This document shows positions 46,988 to 56,336 of a stretch of DNA of 64,000 nt, piece by piece. The DNA is from Antitrichia curtipendula (taxonomy: Eukaryota > Streptophyta > Bryopsida > Hypnales > Leucodontaceae), in NCBI GenBank assembly GCA_951230915.1, contig OX579635.1, positions 23,250,001-23,314,000 of the forward strand, read 5' to 3'. The position numbers and the translations under genes were made by a program. The notes beneath the pieces are model-generated. The model saw only the letters and a list, made by a program, of their open reading frames with translations, was not told the origin of the DNA and made no database searches. The first letter of the stretch is position 1; each line of letters opens with the position of its first letter.

Positions 46988-47640
46988 ATGGCTGCCCTCC
47001 CATTGGGAAATTCCACCCCTCGACGCTTGCAACAGATTTCCACCATTGCTGTCTGCAAGCGTATCATCACATGGATGGTTCAAGATGAAATTGCGCATGG
47101 CATCCGCGGGCTCTACATCTGGACAATTAATGCGTTTCCAGAGCATTTTTGTGCTCAAAGGAGTGCCAACCTTGCCTAGACTTCTTGTTGGTGGGCTCAA
47201 CGTCAACAATTTTGCAATGAAAGAGAAACAAATATAACATCTCCACCAATTTCATGCACTAGGAGCCGGATGGGAGGGCAAAAACAACTCCACACAAAGG
47301 TAGGTCTAGGTCGTAGTGCCAAGCGATCTAAATGAGTACTTTGGATCTACCCTAAACTCCTAGATGCATTTGACCAATTTAAAAAGGCTGGAGTCAAATT
47401 CTCATCCAGATTGCTCATTGACTTGACTATGTCCATCTTGATGGATCCTACCTCTCTATCATTAGAAAGAAACTCAAGCCTCCAAAAGGCCGTTAAGAAG
47501 AATTGTTTATGGAGAAGGTAGTATGCCAAGAATAATCAAGAGTCATTGGTTTCCTCTATACATGTGCACTAGATGAACAATGAGTGTCCTTGCCTCACAG
47601 AAATGATTGTTGTTTCTCCCGCCTGTGATCTTGACTGGCT
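46988..47640 (+). pseudogene. N-terminal block of a DDE_1 transposase (pogo/Tigger-like), decayed
   Basis: From ATG at 46988. It opens with a helix-turn-helix-like region (STPRRLQQISTIAVCKRIIT and WMVQDEIAHGIRGLY). After a frameshift follow RWWAQRQQFCNERETN and KRSK, then a stop and VLWIYPKLLDAFDQFKKAGV, KFSSRLLIDLTMSILMDPTS and SLQKAVKKN. Pattern and order fit the DNA-binding N-terminus of CENP-B/jerky/pogo-type transposases. It is broken by at least one in-frame stop and frameshifts. The other half lies at 49490-50534. Confidence 0.65.
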
Positions 47641-47942
47641 ATATACGTAGCCTCCCTTTGCCATCTTAGCAATCATGTTGGCACTTTCTTTCGGGCCGAA
47701 ATTTACAAGCTGGCATTCTTGTTGCACCAAATCTTTGGAGGGCGTTGCTACAGTATGCCTTGCCCTGTCAGTTGTGTCATGCTTTCGGGAGCATCTTTTG
47801 TGGGGTTTTCAGGCTTTTAACAATTTCTCAGTATTTTCTCAATACTATTTTGATTATTTTGTTTTGAAGAATAGAATAGAAGTTTAGAGCTTAGGAACAT
47901 GAGATGCTGCAACATGTACTACTTAGCTGTCCCTTAATTGAA

Positions 47943-48300
47943 CATCTCAAACTTTAGGAAGGACGATTTTTTAACAGAAATCGTACTGATTCAGTGGCTT
48001 CATACCTGCGTACTATAATTGTACATATTACGTGTATTTAGACACACTGAATCAGTGTCATTAAAAAGTTTTTCAAAAGCGTACGATTGATGTACTTTAA
48101 TTATACAAAAGTGATATCCAAAATGCACCTAAACTATACTGATAATAGTACAAGAATCATACGTTATTGATATTTATTGTTTTGGCACTGATTCAGTGCG
48201 TCTAAGTACACGGAATATGTACGACTATAGTACGCAGGTATGAAGCCACTGAATCAGTACAATATTTGTTAAAAAATCGTCCTTCCTTAAGTTTGAGATG
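47943..48300. mobile_element. 358-bp hairpin MITE nested in the pogo-like element
   Basis: A long near-perfect inverted repeat. The left arm starts CATCTCAAACTTTAGGAAGG and the right arm, read inward, starts CATCTCAAACTTAAGGAAGG. Pairing continues through ACGATTTTTTAACA, GTACTGATTCAGTGGCTTCA and TACCTGCGTACTATA to CACTGAATCAGTG near the centre of each arm. No coding capacity. Flanking target duplication is not clear. It interrupts the transposon, so it is the younger insertion. Confidence 0.85.
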
Positions 48301-49489
48301 AATCAGTAAAATTTTCAAATTCAGTCAGAGCTTTGTTTTCAAATAATGCCTTAAGTTTCAAAAACGTTATTAGTCTAGCTTGAGCCTTGAGGCTTCATGT
48401 CTGTGATTTCAAGATCCTCTGCTTAACTCCTCAATCTCAACATGAATGACGCAAAGCACTTGCAAAACACTTCTAGAATCAACCCAATCATTGTATCGAG
48501 ATGGATACAAATCTAAAATCCAACAAGTTTAAATTTAGACAAAGAGAGTTCAAGCAAAGCCAATTATTTTTGTACATGTAAGCAATAAATTTCTACGTGA
48601 ATATCTGAAGGCTTAGTTTTAACTCAAATTTTGTCCAAAACTGGAGTTTTAAATTTCTGAAGGCTTATTTTCTAAGTAAAGTTGACTACAAACTAAAATT
48701 CTAAAGCTTTGGTGCATGCAAGGCTACGGATTCTGAAGGCTTGGATTCTGAATTATGAAAGACAACAAATAAAGATTCAAGCAGTTAAAAGAAGGCAAGG
48801 TCTTAGTTCTAAATTTCAAAAGCTTACAGTTGCAGGCGCTAGATTGCGTATCAGGACGTGCAGGATGCATCGACAATTCTCGCCGCAAGTAAGCATGGTG
48901 GACCTCAATCTCGATCACCACTATATCACTCATTTGAAATCCAAGAATTTGAGCCTTGTATGAGGCATCAATTGACCTACCTTTTGACTCATTTGATTGC
49001 AACGCAACCCAACTATTCACTTCAATTTTGAGGGGAATATAATCACCATTTTCATCACTATTGTTATACAGAACTACACTCTGGACGTGTGCTCGCGGCC
49101 TCATGATCAATGTCCCACAAAAAACAAAGAAACCCAAACCAAAACAACGGTGAAGCCTCTTGCCAAACCAACAAAGTTGGACACAAAACCCTCCGCTCCT
49201 GCTCAACCAGCAAAGCAACTCCCGCTCAACCAGCAAAGCAACTCCCGCTCAACCAGCAAAGCAGCTCCTGCTCATTAAGCAAGCAGCGTGGCAAAACTTC
49301 CCACCCTTGCATGTGTCCTGCCGACTCCTTGAGTGAATAATACCCCACCAGTTGGAAGTGCAACTCCAAACGTTCGGATTGCGACCACATCAGATAGGGC
49401 TCATGATGACTTCAATTACGCATGCGAAGCACTTATTGAGTACCAAGGCCCTCCTAAACTCGTAGCCCTCTATAGCCTTGGTTTTTTTT
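48301..49489. other. Unassigned insert between the two transposase blocks
   Basis: AT-rich to 48.8 kb, then more balanced. A 170-codon minus ORF (48724-49236) and plus ORFs overlap, with no domain recognised in either. The tandem repeat at 49201-49287 inflates both. It may be a captured fragment or an older insertion. Confidence 0.35.
49201..49287 (+). repeat. 23-bp tandem repeat, three and a half units
   Basis: GCTCAACCAGCAAAGCAACT-CCC occurs at 49201, 49224 and 49247 (last with two changes), followed by a degraded partial unit. Period 23 is not a multiple of 3, so a reading frame through it shifts each unit, which argues against coding selection. Confidence 0.85.
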
Positions 49490-50534
49490 CTAATGATACA
49501 ACCCAATCTCGTGATCCCGAAGACAATGTCCTACTCACGTCAAAGTTGACCTCAAGTTGGGTTCAACAATTTATGCATGTGTACAACATTGTTTTATTGT
49601 CACAACATAGATGCTTGACTTGTAGTCCCGAGAAGGAACTACAAATCGAAATGGCAACAACGTACCATCTAGGTGTGCTACATAGGGGTTCCAAACTGGT
49701 GTTTTTGATGAAAATCTCATGAAAAACATTGATGAAATTCATCTTGTCATGAATTTAGACAATGGTCGAATGTTGGGATTTAGGGGGACACAAGTGTCAA
49801 GTAAGTCAAAGTGGTTTCCGGTGGAGACTCTATGACCATGGTCATTAGAATCTCCGGGTGGCATCGATCAATGGTTGAAGCCCCCATGCTCATTTTTACC
49901 AATTTCAACAGCAATTACCCTATTCAAGGCCTGGAAGACAATATTCCAAGGATATGCTATAGAACTAGACCTAAAGGCTGGATGGACCAAGCCCTTTTTG
50001 TTGAATTCTTTGCTGACCCCGAGCCTTCCAAGCCGATGTTTATGGCCGCACAAAAGTCATTTGGGTTGACAATTGTATCGGCCATAAGATGACCTCAAGG
50101 TTAACGGTTGTTTTGGAAGCAAAATAGGCTAGTCTTAGGTATTTACCTCTTTATTCTACACATTTGTGTCAACTAGCGGGCACATTTATCATCTCGAAGG
50201 TCAAGGACCCTTAGACCAAGCGATGGAAAGCAAAAAAGGCTGAGCTCATTACAAGCAATGCTTGGCAAAATACTCCTCAAGCTGATGGGCAGTGGTCAGG
50301 AAAACTCACAAAGCCGGGAAAAAGATTTATCCTACACCTAGCTACTGATAGCATTAAGATGTGAATAAAGAGGTAGATTGTGATAATATGTCATATGCTA
50401 GAAAAGTTATGATTAGATCAAGTATGGCTTTGGATGTTGATGGCACTTATAGTGTCAATCAATTCTTTCCACATCTTCAGGAAATTATAGCCAAGCATGA
50501 ACCATACTTCCAAGGCCAACAAGTTCGAGCCTAA
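49490..50534 (+). pseudogene. Catalytic block of the DDE_1 transposase, decayed
   Basis: Read across frames from about 49490 to TAA at 50532-50534. Landmarks in order: WVQQFMHVYNIVLLSQHR and LTCSPEKELQIEMATTYHLG; the first catalytic Asp in NIDE (49731); GDSMTMVIRISG; APMLIFTNFNSNYPIQGL; CYRTRPKGWMDQALFVEFFA; the second catalytic Asp in WVDNC (50068) followed by GHKMTSRLTVVLEAK; then YSTHLCQLAGTFIISKVKD. The position of the third catalytic Asp in this last motif is Gly (GGC at 50179-50181). The tail has NMSYARKVMIRSSMALDVDG and QEIIAKHEPYFQGQ. Frameshifts and stops (for example TAG after VLEAK) plus the lost Asp make it inactive. Confidence 0.75.
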
Positions 50535-50857
50535 GTATGAAATTTGTATTATTTTTATTATATCTAAATATTAATTTTTTTCTCCTTATTTGATGTTCAA
50601 AGACTTCCTTTATTACAAATGTTTTCTACATTTTCTACTCCTTCTATCATTTTCCTTGTCTTCAATCTTTTCCTTTGCAAATTCATTTCTTTAATATGTT
50701 TTAACACTAAATGTAAACCTCTTCATATTTCAGATTTACCATAGAGTACTTTTATTGTTAGAAATTACATTTAATGTTACTTACTTTAGTAGGGTTAATG
50801 ACATTTAGTGTCATGGCTCGTAAATAGTGTTGCTAACACTAAATATCCTTTTTAGTG

Positions 50858-51344
50858 TAGTGCCTATCTTTCACCCTTGATAAAAACTCAATTTGGAATA
50901 CGCTTTGTCACATACAATAGCATGCCATTAGAGATCACTACCCACTTTAAAAAGTCTAATTATAAGAAAGCTTCATTGAAGAAAATAAAACCTTATATCG
51001 AGGGACAACTGAGAAACTTTCATGCAAGATTGACGAGGTATTGTTTATACCAAAAGATTTCCAACTTACTTGATGAAATAAATAACAAGAAGCATCCTTA
51101 GTTCTAAGTGCTCTAAGTGTGCACAAATCACATTTTTGTATATGTTTCTATAATCAAATTCCAAACTGGACAATGAAATTGGTTCAATGCACTACAAACA
51201 TTCATCTCATAAGGAACTCTATAAAAGTTACATAAAAGCCGGCTAAAGAATGCAAATTCACTGACAATAATTTGGATAATGAAATCACTTTTATATTAAC
51301 CAACTCCTTTTATGTTGCTAAATACAAAACTTACAACTCTACTT
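50858..51344. other. Short gap right of the pogo-like element
   Basis: A 74-codon plus ORF at 50877 is lysine-rich and not recognised. No other content can be supported. Confidence 0.4.
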
Positions 51345-52754
51345 TCAAAGCCTCAAATGGATGAAAAAAGTGAAACCTTTAAATATGCCACCTTTGCTAC
51401 CAACTTCACTACCAACTTCAATAGTTGTTTGAAGATGTGGAGTCCAAAACCATGATCTTTCATGGTTTTGAATCGAAACGAGGCGCACACATTTGCTTTT
51501 GATCAAGAAGTAATTTACAGCCTCCATGCACCATTGGAAATTCACTCCATTCCTCTCCAAATTTTTTGTAAATAAACAAAAACTCATAGCAATTCTCTTC
51601 CCCCAATTTGTTGAATGCAAAGAGAAGAAGAAAATCCTTGCATGCAAAAATATCTTTTAGCCAAATGCCATCATCAAGCTAGTTGTGTGGATTGCTTGGA
51701 ATACAATTCAAAGGATACTCTTTCAGAGGGATCCAACTAGCTCCACAATGCATGGTTTGATATTCCTCAATGCAGTGCATCTGGAGCCTAATTGTTGGTT
51801 CCACATTCTTCAAATGAAATAAATGGTCTTTCAAAAGAACTAATTTGTGAGCAAATTCTCTAGCAATATAGGTATTAGTCTCATGCACCAGTCCATTTGC
51901 AAAATTGTAGGAATAAGAAGCATGTTGAAAATTTTCTGACTTGAAGTTGTAAAGGTAGCCATATAGTATTTCTCTAGAAGAAGAACCAACAGCTTTAGTC
52001 CACTACTTGGTCTTCAAATGGTATACATTGACCAGATTCCCCACTTTAGGTCTTTGTAATAGCCCATAATAATCACTTTGTAATGTTTTGTCTCGTGGTC
52101 CATGATCAGTTGTACCATGATCTTTTGTTGAACTATGCTAGCAAGCGGAGGAAGTTGTTTCCACATCCCAATTAGTGGATTGCAAAGAAAGCCAAGCCAA
52201 AGGGTCTTCTTGGACTTACCTGGCACTTTGGACAACAAACACACCAAACCTCCACCAATAGCACTCACTCCTTGGATCATACTCCAACGAGGTTTCAAAA
52301 GTATGCCACCTATTTGATTCAATGTCAAATATGTTTACTATGAACAAATTTGGACCATCTTCCAGTGCAAGAAGGCCAAACAACTTGGATTGAGCTCTAG
52401 CACATGCTTGCTTCAACTGCAAATCTTTGGCACCACTCATCAGATCTTGATTCCATCATTTAGACAAAATTTGGACTTAGAAGATTTGAGGCCACGATAA
52501 ATGCTCAAGGACAAGCTCTTGTAGCTCCTTGGGGAGTTCGCTCTAAAGAGCAATGTCCATCAATTTTGCATGAACGCAAGTGGTGACACTCTTTTCTATT
52601 TGTAAAACCTCCTAATCAATGTCTATGTCTCTTCAAAGTTGGACCAAACTTTCACAGAAATGACACTCAATCACTTAGAACTAGTGTCAATCTCTAGCAT
52701 ATCTCTATTCTCTCCCCAACTTCTTCATTATCTGATGTAGCATTGACACTCATG
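51345..52754 (-). pseudogene. F-box/kelch-repeat protein pseudogene
   Basis: On the minus strand from about 52754 (ATG) or 52560. The F-box is seen as LPKELQELVLEHLSWPQIF, a stop, then VQILSK-stop-WNQDL, the expected LP..l...VL..L.....F..r.vckrWN..l pattern with two in-frame stops. The C-terminal associated/kelch part follows: LFGLLALEDGPNLFIVN (from 52390), VSAIGGGLVCLLSK, LWLGFLCNPLIGMWKQLPPL, IMDHETKHYKVIIMGYY. After further breaks comes W-rich sequence down to 51345. This type acts as the substrate receptor of SCF ubiquitin ligases. The copy has stops and frameshifts in both domains and is not functional. Confidence 0.75.
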
Positions 52755-54754
52755 ATAATACCTTAGTAAACATAAAGTACAAACATAAAGAGCAGGTTGT
52801 ACATATCTAATGTTTCTCCTAGGCCTCTTGTTTGGCTAGGTGGTTAACTTCTCACTTCAACATCCTTGCAAGAAGACAAATGCCATAAATGTACACATTA
52901 GAAGTTGCCTAGGTAAAACTCAGATTTTGGATGCATATACATGGTTCATGAAGATTAACCATAAAAACAAAATTGAAGCAATGTCTTCATCATATTTGCT
53001 ACATAAGCATAGCATCAAACAAACCTATCAAAAAGTAGGAATATAAAAAAATTCCAAAGCCTTCCTTGGAATTGGCCTATTCTAGAAACCCTTGCCAAGG
53101 CTTGGAAGCTCGATGACATGAAAGCTGGTCACACCCTCAATCCAACTACATTCATTGCAAGACCTTATGGGTCTTTGTTTTGATTTCAATTAAATTGGAA
53201 TAAAAGATTTCAGAGAACCCCTCAAGTGCCAAAAAGGATACGAGAAATATTAAAATCATAGGGAAAAATCAAGAAATTGGGTGATCTTTCCAAATAACAA
53301 CATTGCAACACTACCTAATACATTCAAATGCATTTTAAGAAACAAAACAAGACCATTTTCATGTTAAATTTCCAAACCAGTAAACTAACGTAACATGAAG
53401 AGCTCAGCTTGTACAAAAGAAGCTGAGTGTACTTCAAGTAAAAAATAAACCACTTCACAGTGCTTAGGAATATGTTCTCATTGAGCAAGCTTCTTGTTGA
53501 GTCCCCCAAAGACCTACACTACAAGCATTTTAGCATCCAAACTAAATAAACCCTAAATTAGATAAACTCTAAATCCTAATATCCTATATTTTTCTTCAAG
53601 AAGGAACAAATCTGATATCTAATAAATGCAATAATTTCTTGAGCAGATCAACATCCACTCCCTCTAGATTATGAATTGTGAAATCCATGCAAAAATGGTC
53701 TCTAGTTTGAGTTTTTAATGATCAATTGTGACTTATTGAAGGTGGATGAGAAAGACAAATCAAGAGCTTGGTTGAGTACTAAGAAAGCAGAGCCCATTGC
53801 TAACAAAGATCAATTCAAGCTCTCGCATTCAAAAAATAAAACAATTTTTGCATTGCAATTTCGATAAAAATTGAAGGGTGCTCTTCATCAAACTTCCAAG
53901 AGCCTCCATGTGTAGTGTGCACCTTGGCAAACCATCCAATTTCCAACACCACTCGCTCCACAAACTCATCAATGGCTTTCTTCCAACTAAGCCAGGCTGC
54001 CATGCGACCTTAGCGACTGAGTCCAAATACCTAAATGTCAATTTGAAAATGCAACTTCTCAAATTTAATTTTCGCAAGACAAGCAAACTTGATGCAATGA
54101 AAAAGTGCAACTTGGCAAAAGGCCACACAATTAAATAGTTGGCACCTCTACTAAGAATATAAAAACTTGTTGACAGCGTTGTTACTCTTCTTTAAGGTAG
54201 TATGCTCTAAAAGCGACCATTTAAAGGCTAGTTAGCCTTTTTCATACATTTGCATGAACAAATATAATTTTAACTTATTTTTCAAAGAAAGAAAAATAGA
54301 TGCCAAATGTAACAAAAGTGGTTTCATATTTTTTTAAGTTTTTTTGAATTAGTTGTAAAGTTTCAAAAATTTATGTTGTAGATAACTATTTGTTACCTTA
54401 GGTCTTCCAAAATGCGTCTACTTGCAACCACTAAAGTGATTTGAGGAAATCAAGGCCAATGATTGGCTCTTGCAATAAAGAATATTTTTTTCAGTTCAAT
54501 CAATGACTAAAGTGGTCAATTTAAGGACCACCTGATATCCATTCAATAGCTTTTCATAGGGTCGGTTTGAAGAGGATAGTCAGTTTTAGAACAAACTACC
54601 TTTCTCTCTCTATGTGAAGAAGTGGCAAAAAACCCTGATGGATCAGATTAGGCCAACATTGACTTGCATGGCAGTAAATCTTCATGAAGACAATTTGGCG
54701 ATTGAAAATTTTAAACTTTCATGTTTTTATTATAATAATGACACTTGATAAATA
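52755..54754. other. Intergenic, nothing recognised
   Basis: 2 kb. Overlapping ORFs at 53815-54138 on both strands are slightly less AT-rich (minus reading AAWLSWKKAIDEFVERVVLE) and may be a remnant of an unknown gene. No domain or splice support. Confidence 0.4.
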
Positions 54755-55469
54755 CTCCCTTCGTCCCAAAATGATCTTCGTGTCTTCATGTATTTAATGT
54801 CCCAAATGATCTTCACATTGTAACATGGGAAGAAGAGCCCACATAGATTGAACTCTTCGCACTTTTCTAAGAATGTCAAGAAAAACAATGTCAAAAGTCT
54901 TATGCCTATACAATATTGTTGATAAACTTGGTGGTCTTGGAAAAGCAAAAAAACCCTATACCTACCTACTTATATGCATCTACCATTGTACAAAACTAGA
55001 ATTATCTTTTATGCTCCTGAATTTAGGAGTAAGAAATCAAATTTATGACCCTACAAAAATGAAATAGTCTTTTCATATTCCTAAATTCAAGCTCCTATTG
55101 TAGTGGCTTCCTTCCAAAGTTGTGCACAAAAACATCCTTGAATTTTTGGTTGAGTTGTGAGGAAAATAGCATCCACTAAATTCATGACATGGGCAACTTA
55201 GAAGTGCGGGAAAGACAACACCGCAATGCAGGCAATGTGGAAACAAGGCCAGATTGGCCAAATGAGTGGCTACCAGGTGCTCTTTACAAATGCCATTAAA
55301 ATCCCACTTTCTAGCATCCCAAAATTACACTTTGAAAACTAATTTAAAACTCAAAGTTCCAAGACAAAAGGAGTGCATCAAACTGTACGTGCAGTTCAAA
55401 GTGGGTTTTAAAAAAATGTAATTTTCAACCTTAATCCAAAACATTTTGTCCAACTTGGGACGGAGGGAG
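54755..55469. mobile_element. Stowaway/mariner-like element, 715 bp, TA duplication
   Basis: Left end CTCCCTTCGTCCCAA and right end TTGGGACGGAGGGAG are complementary with one mismatch, flanked by TA at 54753-54754 and 55470-55471. The CTCCCTCCGTCCCA-type terminus with TA is the hallmark of Stowaway/Tc1-mariner elements in plants. At 715 bp it is long for a MITE. No transposase domain was found, and ORFs inside are short. A diverged copy lies at 37.5 kb. Confidence 0.88.
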
Positions 55470-56093
55470 TATGAATTTCGTTAATTAGGCATTATATGCC
55501 AGAATCGGACTTGACATATGAGCCCTTCGTCTGATTGACAGGGGTTCTACAACCCAAGCTACTGTGTTCTATCATAGCTCTTCAATGAGCCACAGAAAGC
55601 ACACTCGTCATTCATGTCCTGTAACCTTCTTAAACCACCCAACTCTCAAAGGTCATCTACTCCATACTTGAGGGTAATGAACAAATTTTTTTCCTGATTC
55701 ATAATTGGAAGCTCCAAGTGGTCAATTACAACGGATGTGCTTTCACCAGACGTGTTGTCAAATACACAAGCTTCAATCTCGGTCCTCCATGTTACACAAC
55801 TCCTGAATAGTACACTCCACAAGGAGAGAAAGTCTCTCAGTATACTCAACTTCTGTGGGTTGTTGGAAGACATCTACTTGCTCCCGTCACTACATTGATG
55901 ACAAGAGCCTCTACAACTAAAGAGCCTCTATAAAGAACTACATATAAATGATGCTGTCCAAAGAACAGCATAAATGAGAACTACGACGCCCCATGAGTGA
56001 TAGAAGGCCGCGTATGAATCAGAATCCATGACAAATGCCACAAGGAGGAAATAATCGCAGGAGCTGCTTCAGGACCACCTTTAAATTTGTATG
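55470..56093. other. 3' flank of the DUF819 gene
   Basis: Between the mariner-like element and the DUF819 stop at 56094. A short minus ORF with acidic sequence at 55646-55873 has no recognised domain. Presumed 3' untranslated and intergenic sequence. Confidence 0.4.
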
Positions 56094-56275
56094 TCAAGCT
56101 CCCGACAGAAGTACGGAGGCCTGAAGCATGGGTTTCAGGAATTGAGTGCCCACCAAGCAACCAACTGCTGTCCCTATTGTGTACCCAAGAGTGCCCACCA
56201 ACAAAGCAGGTCTTACCTACACAAACGCAATGAGAGAGGTAAGGAATGTGCACCCATAATTTACTATTATTAGCA

Positions 56276-56336
<61 letters not shown>

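Larger units (their letters stand above)
46476..50857 (+). mobile_element. Tc1/mariner-pogo (Tigger)-like transposon, 4.4 kb, CACTA-mimicking ends
   Basis: Terminal inverted repeats of 23 bp: left CACTAAAAA-TA-ATATTTAGTGTT, right (read inward) CACTAAAAA-GG-ATATTTAGTGTT. TA flanks both ends (46474-46475 and 50858-50859), the target duplication of the Tc1/mariner superfamily. Subterminal ACATTTAGTG / CACTAAATG words repeat inside each end. It encodes a decayed DDE_1-type transposase in the plus direction in two blocks (separate entries). Although it opens with CACTA, no matching 3-bp duplication exists and the transposase is not the CACTA type. Internal insertions: a hairpin MITE at 47943-48300 and unassigned sequence to about 49.4 kb. 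Confidence 0.75.

Noticed and set aside
48724..49236. Minus-strand ORF of 170 codons
   Set aside because: Part of it runs through the 23-bp tandem repeat and no family was recognised; kept only as unassigned insert.
46471..50862. Reading the 46.5-50.9 kb transposon as CACTA with ends five bases further out (TACTACACTAAAAA / CACTACACTAAAAA)
   Set aside because: No 3-bp target duplication fits either set of ends, while TA/TA fits the inner ends exactly and the transposase is DDE_1 type.
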